From Dactylonectria macrodidyma (Eukaryota > Ascomycota > Sordariomycetes > Hypocreales > Nectriaceae): DNA of 64,000 nt. This document shows positions 1 to 10,513 of the stretch, piece by piece. The translations under genes were made by a program, and so were the position numbers. The notes beneath the pieces are model-generated. The model ran no database searches. It was not told where the DNA came from and saw only the letters and a program-made list of their open reading frames with translations. Where the stretch lies: assembly GCA_020744425.1 (NCBI GenBank), contig JAGMUV010000040.1, positions 310,001 through 374,000 of the forward strand, given 5' to 3'. Numbering within the stretch: the stretch's first letter is position 1; each line of letters begins with the position of its first letter.

Positions 1-730
1 CGCACCTTGGAATTTCCAGGCATTAGACAAAGGTCCTGGAGAGGCTAATTGAGTTATGTCCGCCGCATCAGCAGTAGCTCACATCTAGGCCTCCAGTCAA
101 GAACCAAGAATGAAAACAGAAGACTTCCCCACTGCCGGCCCTGCAATGTACGCAGTCGAGCCATTGTACAATCAAGGCTGTGGAAATAACTAGCCGGGAT
201 CGGTTTTATTGCCTAGAGAGAAAATTTACTAACAACTGCCTTATTCAGATCATATCATCCCCAACGTGCCAACCCAAGCGTCGAAGCCAACCTAACAAGC
301 GTCGAAGCCTACGAAGCCAACCTCCTAAGCATCGGAGCTAGTGAAGTGGCTAGGATGAGGGACGCTGTCCATGAAATGCCCCGTTACCAGTTACTGGTGG
401 GATTCTCGCCCCAACATCTAGTTGCGGCCTAGGGTTGTCATTACTAAGAAGCTTGAGTTTGTTAAGAAGCGCTTATTTGAGTTATTAAAAGAGGTAGCTT
501 CTAATCCCAATAATATGTATTATATGAGAGAGTGTATCTGATGAAGTGGATGGAGTTCATACTAAGAACGGACTGCTCGTGCTGGATGTGCTCGATCTGT
601 TGGCTCGGACGCTAGGCCTGCGCAAAAGTCCATCGATGCCGCGCCAAATAGCAAGGTGCCTCTATTCATCCAGTTCGAGGCCAACAAACTTCATATACAT
701 CACCACTGAGCTCCTTTCTCGGTTGGTTTC
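1..730. other. gene-poor flank
   Basis: No gene is recognised. Around 280-345 a short motif (ccaac...aagc(g/a)tcg(a/g)ag) recurs three times, giving a small degenerate tandem array. The rest is unremarkable and AT-richer than the asparaginase gene that follows. It is the 3' flank of that gene. Confidence 0.4.
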
Positions 731-1912
731 CTAGTAGTCTCCACCGACTTCAAACGATGCTTCAATGTCTTGCAATGGTAAACCCATCCACAGAGCCAAC
801 TCAAACTGCGCAAGGGCATTCGACGGAGGGATGCACCCTGACGCGATGCCAAAGTCCATCCTGTGCACTCCGACGCGACCTGGCACATGGCTACCGACCA
901 ATATAGGGATGGCTGTTCCGTTGAGTGATTTTATTATGTCGTCAATATTACTTTGGGGTAAGTAGCCTGCCCCAAAGCCGATGACGAACACACCTGCCGT
1001 CCCGTTTTCGATGGTAATGGTGCGACCTGGGTTGGCGTTCACAGTTTCGACACGAGGGAACTTGGTATCCGGGGCGATTTTTCGGACATCAAAGTAAGGT
1101 TGGTTAGATAATTGCGAAGACACAAAGTAGAATTGAACCTTGCCCTCGCTTACTATGCCAACATCACCTGTGCAGATGGTTTGGAATGCGTTCTCCTGAC
1201 TGAAACTGCTCTTGATTGTGTATCGGGGGGGTAAGATCCGGCTGGAGAAGAGAATCAGAACTCCATGATTGTTGGATGTTGAATGCCTAAACACACAGAC
1301 AACCACAAGAACAGAGTCCAGGAGGTTCTTATGCCCATCGGTATTATACGCTGTCGCTGGGCGGCTTGCACCTGTGACGACCAATTGCGTGCCACTCCTC
1401 ACTGTCATCGCGAGGAAGTATGCAAACTCTGTCAACCTGTCTGTGCCCGTGGCAAATACCGCGCCCTGTGTGAAGGGATTATTGAGGTCATCCTGAATGA
1501 TTTGACTCCATAGTTTGAGAGCTTCTAGCTTAATATCGATGCTGTCTTCGCGGGCGAGCTCAACGGGCCTAATATTGGCTGTTTCGCATATTGTAGGGTT
1601 TGCTTTGATCACAGTTGAAACACCCAGGATCGCACTATCGTAATTGGTAGTTTCGAATCGAGAATCGGCGGCGGCTGTAATGGTTCCGCCGGTTGAGTAG
1701 ACCGTGATATTGGGCAATTCTGCGTTAAAGCAGACGAAAGCAGATTCAGGGTGATAGCGTGCTTGCTGAGCGTCTTCGGACGAGAACCATTCCTGGTTTG
1801 ATAAGGCTGGTATCCAGTTCCAGAGTTGTCCAGCGGCCGGCGGCGCCAGTGAGATGGACGTCAGCACAATGGACAGCAGTAGGGAGGACATTGCATTCAG
1901 AGGTTGGAACAT
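731..1912 (-). CDS. secreted L-asparaginase (type II-like)
   Basis: Hydrolyses L-asparagine to aspartate and ammonia outside the cell or in the secretory route. The ORF is open upstream to a GTG at 1948, but the first ATG is at 1912 (393 aa) and is followed by a hydrophobic stretch ending AAG, a plausible signal peptide; a second ATG lies seven codons on. Counting from 1948, the active-site pieces are all present: TGGTI with Thr89, Tyr103 and Ser136 at the substrate-binding positions, GTD with Thr169-Asp170, GASRP, and Lys246. These match the two threonines, Asp and Lys of the bacterial type II enzymes. A GVHRMDFG segment sits near the C-terminus. No intron is needed. Length is that of the family plus a leader. 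Upstream lies a decayed LINE. Family assignment is confident; secretion is inferred from the leader. Confidence 0.88.
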   Translation of the reverse strand: MFQPLNAMSSLLLSIVLTSISLAPPAAGQLWNWIPALSNQEWFSSEDAQQARYHPESAFVCFNAELPNITVYSTGGTITAAADSRFETTNYDSAILGVSTVIKANPTICETANIRPVELAREDSIDIKLEALKLWSQIIQDDLNNPFTQGAVFATGTDRLTEFAYFLAMTVRSGTQLVVTGASRPATAYNTDGHKNLLDSVLVVVCVFRHSTSNNHGVLILFSSRILPPRYTIKSSFSQENAFQTICTGDVGIVSEGKVQFYFVSSQLSNQPYFDVRKIAPDTKFPRVETVNANPGRTITIENGTAGVFVIGFGAGYLPQSNIDDIIKSLNGTAIPILVGSHVPGRVGVHRMDFGIASGCIPPSNALAQFELALWMGLPLQDIEASFEVGGDY

Positions 1913-2159
1913 ATTCGCGTCGCTCGGGCGGGAGACGGATAGTGACACGCTTAATTCTTGAGAAACAGTGGGAAGGTCTCAATGAACCATCGCTCTTTTT
2001 AATCGAGGGAAAGACTGCAGCCCGCCTGGCTACCATATGGTTGGGGACGACTGACAATGGGTTTCAACAATTTACCCCTGTTTTTTTCCGAGGCCTCCGT
2101 GAGCACCCAGCAGCCAGCGCTATCCCGTACTGTGTATATGCAAGAGTCGCATTTGAATC

Positions 2160-2775
2160 ACTTGTGCGGGGGAGAGATGGCAGGCACGTGGCATGTCCAT
2201 CGCCCACTCGAAGGATGCCACGCTATATGCCACCATTCGAAACCATTCAGGGTAGCAGAGGCGGTCATGATTGCCAAACGTGGCTCTAGAGACCTAACAA
2301 CCCTGCGTACATGGCTGCCTATCTCTATGCTTTCTTGCCTCGGCAATGGGCTCGAACAGCTAGTTGCGCGCCGCCTTGCATAAGCAGCTAACCGCTGCGG
2401 GGTCCTTCAAACCACAAAAAGTCGAGGCGCTCCCCAGGAGGTCGACGACAAACTTCGTGGCTACTTTGATACACGATATATGGAAAGCATTTGCTCAAAA
2501 GAAGGTGGCCATCCTCGTCATGATGGATATCCAAGGCGCATTCGACACTGTTATGTGCAACAAACTAATTTTGCCCCAGCGTGAACAAAGCCAGACCAAG
2601 CATCTCGCCCAGCCCATCAGGCGAGATGCTTCGTCTAGGCTGGGTCTTGTATCCGCGATTGTTCTGCCTGTATTGGATACCAAAACACGACCACTCTCTT
2701 CTATCCTCCCTTATGCGGTCTTCCTCAATGGCCACCGACATCACCGATGCTTTTTCATGTTAGAGGTATAGACGA
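2160..2775 (+). mobile_element. LINE (Tad-like) reverse-transcriptase remnant
   Basis: Two overlapping frames together resemble the reverse transcriptase of fungal non-LTR retrotransposons. The first reads WLPISMLSCLGNGLEQ and ARR near 2318-2380, matching the RPISLLSCLGKGLE motif. The second, from about 2390, reads EALPRRS, then IHDIWKAFA, then MDIQGAFD near 2524-2547, which corresponds to the first catalytic Asp block (DVQGAFD). The change of frame at about 2380 and the early stop mean it is dead. No 5' ORF, endonuclease, RNase H or poly(A) tail is seen, so only a short internal piece remains. It lies upstream of the asparaginase start and might have brought changes to that promoter. Confidence 0.72.
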
Positions 2776-3489
2776 TGAACTCCGATGTGTCTGTGTCGTG
2801 CGTGAGTATTCGTAGTTTGGTATACCGGTAGTTGGGCGAAGGGGATTGCCCTCCTTTGGAGACATTCACGACAGCTCTACGCATTAAAGGTCTTTAGCAA
2901 GTATGGTAGAGACGCCGGGGGAAGGATACATAGAGCAAGTCTGATGCCAGACGTATGGAAAAGACGACAGACTGTTTTGGGTCTCTCATCTACCGAAACC
3001 CAACACCTTTGATATACTCCCCAGCCTCCTGCTCCTGCTGTTGCTTGGTTTGGTGCTCCCCAGCCACTCTTTCGTCTAGTGCTAATCAGCTAGATGCCTC
3101 TCGGCTCAATCTTCAGCCAACTTCCCAGCAGAGAAATCCTCCCTCAGTCTCTTGTTGCCGATACTCTTTAGTCGGTTTGACAGCTCGTAGTACTCCATGA
3201 GTCGAAGGTAGTCACTTGTGACAGATCGTAAGGCCCGGTGAGCAGAGACGTGACGTCTAAGAGGTCGGGATTGTAGTCATCAAAAGCGTAGACACTGTGC
3301 GATACTATTCGGCGCGGTTTGGTGCACCAGAAACACAACAGCGCGCCTCACCTAATGACTCGGTTTTTGGCAGCGCGGATTCGAGTTCAAACGGTAGGTA
3401 GGGAAGGGAGGTTCCTGGAATTAGAGGTTGAGTCTGGATCGGCTCCGCTGAGGCATTTGACACAAGCGTACCACCGAATTCTATCACGG
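2776..3489. other. intergenic, possible LINE scraps
   Basis: No convincing gene. The stretch just after 2775 may be further decayed LINE sequence. A 60-codon minus-strand ORF (3305-3487) abuts the stop of the regulator at 3490. A GTACAG donor-like site just before that stop leaves open one more 3' exon, but no frame is clearly better. Confidence 0.3.
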
Positions 3490-5083
3490 TTAACGATGAA
3501 CATTGTGAACAATGTGTCCTGTACCTTGAGATTCAGTCTTGAGCATAGGAGAGTCGGGGGAGGTTGATTCTTGTCCTGGTTGCAACCTGGCGGATAGAAT
3601 GCATTTCATCTCTCGTTCGGCACCTAGGATCCCCTCTCCCATTCCATACAGCAAAGAACGAACTAGCCTCTCGGTAGAAGACAGGTCCTCGCTACTTAGT
3701 AACCGGTTAACCTCGTCAGACGGGAGAAGTACCTCGATTGGCAGAACACGGTGCCCTAAGGTCTCGCCTCCTTGATGCTAAAAAAGTGTTAGAATAGAAG
3801 GTTTGTTCGGCCTACAACGTACAATTGAGTGTTTTAATATGGTAGTCCGTCCGCTTTCCGCGTTACTTCGGGAACTGCACCCAACACTGTTAGTAAATGC
3901 CGACTACCAAGGGAACAAAACATACTTTCTTGCTTTGATGATGCATTCTTGCTTGTCAAGCTGGCAGTTGGAGCAGGCTTCACCTTGACGCAACGTAACA
4001 TCGCATCTGACTTTGCGTGCCCTACATCCTAAGCATGCCTGAGCCATCCTCTTACCCTTTTTCGATTGAGAAACGGGGAGCAGTGAAGCAGCAGTTTGGA
4101 AAGAAAGGCCACCTTCATTCTCGTCACTATTCGTAGAAGATGCCTTGTCACCCTGCACCATATCCACACCTAGAAGCTTGTGATCTTGCGGCAGTGCCGA
4201 CTCTTCTTCAACAGGATGTCCTGGGTTGTTGCGTCTCTCAATTTCAGTTACCGTGCGTACTGTATCTTCGCCACCACTAATGGGTTCGAGGAAGTGTGAC
4301 GTGGCGTGGCCCTGGTGGACTCGCTTCCTTTGGTCGCGGAGGTTCCAATGGTGAGGGAATCCATTGCCGAGTACGGCACGCTCACAGCCTTGGTAGGTGC
4401 AAAGAGAAAGCTTCTCGCCATGGCCGTGGAGACTGTGGGCCTCACGCTCATTGTGGGGGAGGCAGGTTTTGGCAGAAAATTGAGCACCTTCGCAGGACTC
4501 AGCCTTGCAGCGATAAGGCTCCAGATGAGAGTCAACGAATTTGCTGGTCCAGTTAGTAATCATGCGGGTTGGCAGTGAAGGGTCCGGGGTGTTCTTACTC
4601 GTAGTCACGCTTGAGCTTCGTGGGTTTGTGGTTGCAGCCCTCCGCGCCCTCCCAAGGGCCGTAGTAGAACCCGTCCTCGAAAGGAGTGGCATTCTTGTAC
4701 GGGCCGTGGCTCCTGGGGGACTCATCTTCGGAGCCCTGCCAGCGAGGTCCAGTGATGGAGAGAGAGGGGGTGATAGTCTCCTCCGGTGGAGGAATATCCT
4801 TGCTAAGTAGATCGCACTGGGCCAGCTGATGATGTTCACAACAGTCAGGCCATGCATACCTTGGTGATCGGCAGGTAGGATCCAAGGCAATAGGCCACAC
4901 AACATCAACGGTGGCAGGAGAAGAGGGCCCGGAATTGGGTGTGGAGGAGCATCCACAGGTATCAGGATCCAGCAACAGGCTCGGGTCAATCATGGCCAGA
5001 GTGTCGGCTTCGGCATCCCCGAGCGTGGAGCTGGATGTGAAGGGGAAGTCCCAAGTATCAAGGGACAGGAATGGGGAAACCAT
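3490..5083 (-). CDS. C2H2-like plus Zn2Cys6 transcription factor, four exons
   Basis: Probable nuclear DNA-binding regulator of 480 aa. Exons read as 5083-4599, 4543-3926, 3874-3823 and 3777-3490; the total of 1443 nt keeps frame. Introns are 55, 51 and 45 nt: GTAAGA...ACTAAC...CAG, GTATGT...ACTAAC...CAG and GTACGT...TCTAAC...TAG. Residues 1-161 are acidic and Ser/Pro-rich. Residues about 172-235 hold two atypical Cys/His fingers (CX4C with paired His, then a CX4C finger ending HHW...H). Around 330-358 is a textbook binuclear cluster, CX2CX6CX9CX2CX6C, with the usual basic stretch. Having the Zn2Cys6 cluster behind C2H2-like fingers, not at the N-terminus, is less common. There is no fungal-TF middle homology region. 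Exons 3 and 4 rest only on splice signals and frame; without them the protein would end seven residues after the cluster. Targets are unknown. Confidence 0.72.
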
Positions 5084-7252
5084 TGTGCTAGCTTGGGCAT
5101 TCCAGAACGCGGAGCTGGGTGGGTGTAATGTTAGCGATGAAATGCGCTGACAGAGCTTGTCATGGACCTATAGGCATGGTAGAGGAATAAAACGAGGGCC
5201 GGGCTAGCTACTGGCGAGCCACCAGCGAGAGCCTATAAATAAGAAAGCCAGACCCTGAGATAGGGAGTCTCCGCAATCAAACTATTACGATCATGACCCC
5301 TACCTGCTATGGTAATTGAGAAGCTATTGAGCTGCGTCCCCCACTCACCCCAGGTGGCTCTTTGCCGAGCTGGGTTGCTTGCCATTGCGACAAGGCAACA
5401 TGCAAGCATCCGTTTCGTTTCACTCTAGCCATCGAACCGTGACGAGGGCTGAGATATGCTGGGCGAAACGACGAACTAATGAGCCCCTCGCCCCCTGCAC
5501 ACGGCCGGCCCTTGTCCTGTCTGTTGGTGCAAGCTCTTTGTCCGATGTGGTCCCCGGGATGCCGGAGGTGCGAACCGGCCTAGACAGCCTCAAGGCCATT
5601 CTGATCAAAAGGTCACCGTCACCCCGGTCGTCTGGCTGGGGTCAACGCTCAGGCAGAGGAAATCAGGCTCTGGCGATGTGTATCACACTCCTGCATGGTG
5701 TGATTCTCTCTGCACTGTGTAGATCACCATCGCAGGGTGCGCACTTCATCTCCCGCTCGCTCCGTGCGCGTCCTAGTGATCTGTCAGGTACCCTTGAACC
5801 ACGAGGGTCATTGCACCCTGTCAAGGTATGGCGCATCGGATACGATGCTAGCCTTGCCCCATCGAAAGTCCCACTGCTACTCTCCTTCAAATCCCTGGTC
5901 AAACCACGGGGCCCACGGGGCCAACAAGGCGGCGGCACAGAGGGGAGGTGGGCCACGTCTTAAGCTAACTGTGTGACAAACACTACGCAGGTAGGGGATT
6001 TGTGAGGTTCTGTATTTTGGCTACCCCCGTGGTCGCGTCCGCTCCCACAGCCCTCGTAGGAACTGGCCGAGATACAGGCCACTACAAGGCGTAGACGCAT
6101 CTTTCTAGGAGTTGGTCGATTGCAGACCCCTGCAGTACAATCTGAGCACTGTGTTGGTAGGGGTCGCGTGTAGCCCCAGTCACGGAGTCGCACGAAGGAG
6201 ACGCTCGCACGAAGGAGACGCGTCGCCACTCGCCCAATCTAATGCGGGCGAGACTCGCTTTATCTGGTGCTTTCTTTGGGGTGGCGAATTTCCTGCTATG
6301 TTGGGCAGCGTTGGATGCACCTCGATGGAGTTAGGGCTTGCTAACTAGTCTGACATCTCGCATTGGCGTCCGTGTGGTAGGACAAGAGGTTGAACCGTCC
6401 ACGCGTTTCAGTAAAGTGCTCTCAGCTCGCCACCATGCAGATGATGACACCGGAGGCTGCCTCGACATCCTTTGGATCCGAGGCTCGAGGCGCCGGCGGC
6501 CAGGGTTTACAACAGCCAGACCAGGCTTTGGGGGACTGCAAAAGTCCTTTTCTAGATGCTCAGGTCATCTTATCAACTAGGTATAGATATGAATAGACAC
6601 GGCGCAGATGATGCCTGCTTGAATCGGACTTTCCAGATTGGCTTTCCTGATTGACTTTGACCTCGCCATTACAGCCTGATGAGAAGGCGCTTCGGGGCAA
6701 GAAGGAAGACAGGCACAAGGGCATTCATGCAATATGTGGCATCCATCAGGCTTGGTAGCGAGAAGCTGGCGCTGTGGTGTGTGGATACAGTTCCACTCGC
6801 TGGGAGGTGCCTCATTATGCTTCTGAATGAAACTGGACTTACACGGGTTCATCGCGTCGGGGCCGTCCAGGACCAATCGCCCAAGGGAGGTGCCGCGTAG
6901 TGTACTAGGCGTTAGGCGTCTGATCATCTCCCATGCATGTTGCGCGGGTGGTCTGGGCAGGACACACGGTCTCCGAAGACATGTCAAGCCCGAATATTAT
7001 CTCAAGCAGCCTCTTTTTCTTTCCTTTCTTTAGCCACAGTGTCCATGGTTAAAACTGGCTCCAATCCAGCTCCCAGGAGACTGTAGCAGCGATAGAGCCT
7101 AGCATAGTGCTAGGCCGATGCTGTAGCGCCAAAAGAAGAAAAGCGGAAAATTGCTAGAGAAGAGAGCAAAAGAAGAACGCGGGCGCGAAAAGGCAGAGTT
7201 GAAGCGGCAAGACGAGAGAGACGACGGAAGTAAACCGAGTGAGAACAATGTC
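5084..7252. other. gene-poor stretch
   Basis: No supported gene in about 2.2 kb. Long open frames at 5379-5963 (+) and 6577-6987 (-) show no domain, no codon bias and no splice signals, and are best taken as chance. A TATA-like CCTATAAATAAG lies at about 5232 on the plus strand without an evident gene behind it. At about 6190-6230 an 18-bp unit (cgcacgaaggagacg) is repeated twice. Confidence 0.35.
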
Positions 7253-8059
7253 CTAGACCTTTTCTAGACAGCTTTTAACAGGATCCCAATAATCCTTCCT
7301 ACCATTAGTCCCTTTGGGAGGAAAATAGTCCTGTTCTTCAGCTAATACAGTCCCATCGGTTCGCTGAACCATTTTTTCCTTCGTCGGCTGGTGTTGCTGG
7401 CCTCCTAGACTGACTGAATCCCCAGCCGCGCGCTTGTTTTGATCCGTTGACCCCGCCAACATTCCCGACCGTCCAGAGGGGACTTGACTTGAGGAGGGGA
7501 GGCGGTTCGGCCATTCACTCAGATCATCGCAACTTAGTACAGCGTGACTGCTGGTGAGCTGGCTAGTGATTGCGGACGACGGTATGCTCAGCCGACCGGT
7601 TGAGAGGGGGCTGGGATCTGCACTGCGAGTGTGCGGCCAAATTATGACTGAGCGTAGCCAGTCACGCGCTGGGTTCTTCATAGCCCATCTTCCGCCAATA
7701 CACTCAAACTGAAACACATCAGATGAGCTCAAATAACTTGCATCCTTTACAACGTACACAGTTTGAGTCAAGTACGTGTGATACTTGCTGTTCAGAGACT
7801 CCTATACTAAATACCTGAAATGTGTCGGTACGTAGTGTAGAACAGGATATTGGCTCATTTTGATCTGCCAGTGTTGCCACGACCGCGTATTGGTAGGGCC
7901 ATGACCAAACACATTCTTTGTTCAATTCTAGATGTTCAGTTAATGCCCTCATGTTGTTGAATTTTCCAGAGCTACACCTTTGGTTTGGGCATGCTGGGTG
8001 CAGGGCTAACTAGATCCAGAGATTAATATGTAGTTAACTTGTCAAGGTGATGATACGTA

Positions 8060-8127
8060 CCATCCAGTACCCCTCTGCCGATAAGACCCCTCTACTGATA
8101 AGCAAAAAAAAAGTTTCCCCATACAAA
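8060..8127 (+). repeat. left terminal inverted repeat of the pogo element
   Basis: 68 bp starting CCATCCAGTACCCCTCTGCC, containing a run of nine A, identical to the reverse complement of 10397-10464. Inside it a GATAAG motif occurs twice, which may be part of the transposase binding site. Confidence 0.95.
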
Positions 8128-8365
8128 ATGCCCAATTTCACTTACACGGTGCTTGGCCAAAATTGAAGTTATTTACGTGAAACAAGTTGTGTCTTATTGA
8201 GAGTTTCATGCTGTTTCGTATTATGCTATTGTTGCTTACGCTATATGGGCGGTTTGGCCGCATGGAACTATCGCAAAATTTCTATCAATGCCTCCTCCAC
8301 GAACACTTCTCCCCAAAGCTTGTAGGACTTTTATCTGCGCCGGCCTTCCATAATCGCCTTGAAAA

Positions 8366-10079
8366 ATGGCTCGAGCTTCTTACACAGAGGATGACGTTAT
8401 TGAAGCAATATTGGATGTCACAGATAACGGTCTCTCGCAGAACCAATCCGCCCAGAAGCACGGCATCCCTCAGCCGACTCTTTCGAACCGATTAAGAGGT
8501 GTACCGCCAAAGTCCGAGGTCACCCATCCCGCCCAGCTGTTATCCAAGTCTCAGGAGTCCAGATTAGTTTCCTGGATACTTCGACAAGAGGCCTTGGGCT
8601 ATGCTCCTTCTCACAGTCAAGTTCGCGCCACCGTCGCTGCCCTCCTACAACAGCAAGGCAGGGAAAAGCCTATCGGCGTACATTGGCTAGCCAGGTTCAT
8701 GAAACGACATCCGTCCATAAAGACCAAGATAGGAAAACGTCAGGAGGCGTCGAGGTTCAATTGTTTTACCCCGACCGCCGTCAATTGGTACTTTGACATC
8801 CGCGAGAGCGAATATGGCTGGATCAAACCTGAGAACACTGTTAATGTTGACGAGGGCGGCATCATGGCCGGATTTGGTGAGTATTTTGTCGTTTCTTTCA
8901 TGAGACAAACTAACCAGCTGCCAATATAGGCTTGGATTCCTTAGTTATCGGCAGTAGCGACCCCAAGAAGAAAGCCTTCCTCAAAGGCTCCCAGTCCCGC
9001 ACTTGGACCAGCTTTCTCGAAGCCGCAACTGCAACTGGCCGTCTTCTGAAGCCGGGGATTATCTTTAAAGGCAAAGAGCTTCAGCAACAGTGGTTTATTG
9101 ATGAGCTCAAGGAAGTGGCTGACTGGTATTACATCACGTCCGACAACGGCTGGACAGACAACCATATCGCGGTCGAGTGGCTCAAACAGGTCTATCTTCC
9201 CCAAACACAGCCGGAACATGAGTCAGATGCGAGGCTTATCATACTAGATGGTCATCGAAGCCATGCATCTGTTCGTATCCGCCTTTTCCGGGCCACCTGG
9301 GCCGGGGATGTCGCTGACCGTAAATCTAGGATGAGTGGATGGCTACGTGCTTTTTGAACAACGTGTATTGTTGTTACCTGCCGGCTCACTGCTCCCACGG
9401 CCTACAACCACTCGACAATGGTCCATTTAATGCATCCAAGGCGGCCTATCGCAAAGAACTCCAAAAGCTGACAAGCCTGACCGATTCTGCGCCGGTGGAC
9501 AAGGTCAACTTCATCAAGGCCTATGCCAAAGGCAGAGAAGTGGGTATGACGAAGAAAAACATCCTTTCTGGTTGGAGAGTGACTGGAAACTGGCCGATTT
9601 CTCGACGGAAAGCGCTCATACATCCTGAGATCCAGCCTGACAAGAAGGAAACGACGCCCGCATCAGACGGCCTCAGCGACGGGCAACGCGACTCTGATAA
9701 CACGCCAAAGACCAGCCGTCACATCAGGGATCTAGGTAAGAACAAAAGCCCTTCGACAAGAAGGCGCTATTCTGTGATATCGAAAGGTTTTGAAGCACAA
9801 GAGTCAAAGATCGCTTCTCTAAGCTCAAGAGTAGCCAGTTTAGAGGAGGAAGTCGGGAGGCTGAGCAGAGGCAAGAAGAGGAAAGCGATACCGAATCCCA
9901 ACAGAAGGTTTATGACACTGGCCGAGTCTCTAGTGACCGGTGACACTATTTCTGAGCCAAACGAAGTGATTGAAGAGACAGAGGGTGTCGAAGAGGTGAT
10001 CGAGGTGGGAGGAGTGGAAGAGAATTGTGACGGGAGCGTCTGGAGTGCTGGACCCAGGGTGGGGTCGATACGTAACTAG
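8366..10079 (+). CDS. Fot1/pogo family DDE transposase, two introns
   Basis: Nuclear enzyme that cuts and rejoins the element ends. Exons are 8366-8876, 8930-9270 and 9330-10079, giving 533 aa. Introns are 53 nt (GTGAGT...ACTAAC...TAG) and 59 nt (GTTCGT...CTGAC...TAG); removing the second restores the family motif HASDEW and runs straight into LPAHCSHGLQPLD. Residues 1-60 form a helix-turn-helix (psq type), followed by a CENP-B-type second DNA-binding region with HWLARFMKRHP. The DDE core shows NVDEGG (first Asp), SDNGW and then ILDGHRSH. The C-terminal tail holds a heptad coiled coil around residues 455-480 and an acidic end, as in fungal Fot/Tan elements. Nothing appears broken, so the element may be active or recently so. 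Host defence by point mutation seems not to have touched it. Confidence 0.9.
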
Positions 10080-10396
10080 GACGCACGGGGCAGGCTACAG
10101 GGACTATCAACGCGTGTACGCGTCTACGCGCCTGCCCGCTTTCTCTTTCCTCTTCATCGTAGTATTCTCGCAATACAGTGGCATTACCTCTTGAGTTGAT
10201 CTCATCTGGCCCGTGACAAGAATGAGGGCTCAAATTCGGAGGCGGAAGAGTTAGCTGTCACACGCACGCGCGCAGGCCGTGCAGTTAGAAGACCAAGACT
10301 ATATTAAAATACATTCGATTCCAAGCTGGAAAAATAGGAATTGACTTGTTTTTCGTATTTCTGGTGGCTCTTTGTGAGGGGGTTGAAAATTAGCAG

Positions 10397-10464
10397 TTTG
10401 TATGGGGAAACTTTTTTTTTGCTTATCAGTAGAGGGGTCTTATCGGCAGAGGGGTACTGGATGG
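10397..10464 (-). repeat. right terminal inverted repeat of the pogo element
   Basis: Perfect reverse complement of 8060-8127, ending ...GGTACTGGATGG before the TA duplication. Confidence 0.95.
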
Positions 10465-10513
10465 TAGCATTTGAGAGACCGACCACCTCATGCAAAACGT
10501 CGAGATCCAACAT

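Larger units (their letters stand above)
8060..10464 (+). mobile_element. Fot1/pogo-type DNA transposon, apparently complete
   Basis: A 2405-bp element bounded by perfect 68-bp inverted repeats and flanked on both sides by TA (8058-8059 and 10465-10466), the target duplication of the Tc1/mariner-pogo superfamily. It carries one transposase gene on the plus strand with all catalytic motifs and no frame break. Identity of the two ends and the intact gene suggest a recent insertion, in contrast to the heavily mutated repeats elsewhere in the window. It sits in exon 1 of the gene at 7253-10513. Confidence 0.93.
7253..10513 (-). pseudogene. three-exon host gene split by the Fot1-like element
   Basis: An unrecognised gene interrupted in exon 1. 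Reading the minus strand, exon 1 starts with ATG at 10513, runs to 10467, is broken by the transposon plus one TA copy, and resumes at 8057-8039. With the element ignored, the frame is kept and runs into a GTTAAC donor. Exon 2 is 7971-7815 and exon 3 is 7708-7253, with introns of 67 and 106 nt (GTTAAC...TAG, GTATTT...TTTCAG). Coding length is 681 nt, predicting a 226-aa protein. The first half is an ordered, Trp-rich stretch; the last 120 residues are polar and low in complexity. No known domain, signal peptide or membrane segment is seen. The phase agreement across three exons supports a real gene. The name is unknown. An alternative downstream ATG (7952) could still give a shortened product. 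Confidence 0.5.

Noticed and set aside
5379..5963. 194-codon open frame on the plus strand
   Set aside because: No domain, no codon bias, Arg/Ser-rich composition typical of a GC-rich non-coding frame, and overlapping equally open minus frames.
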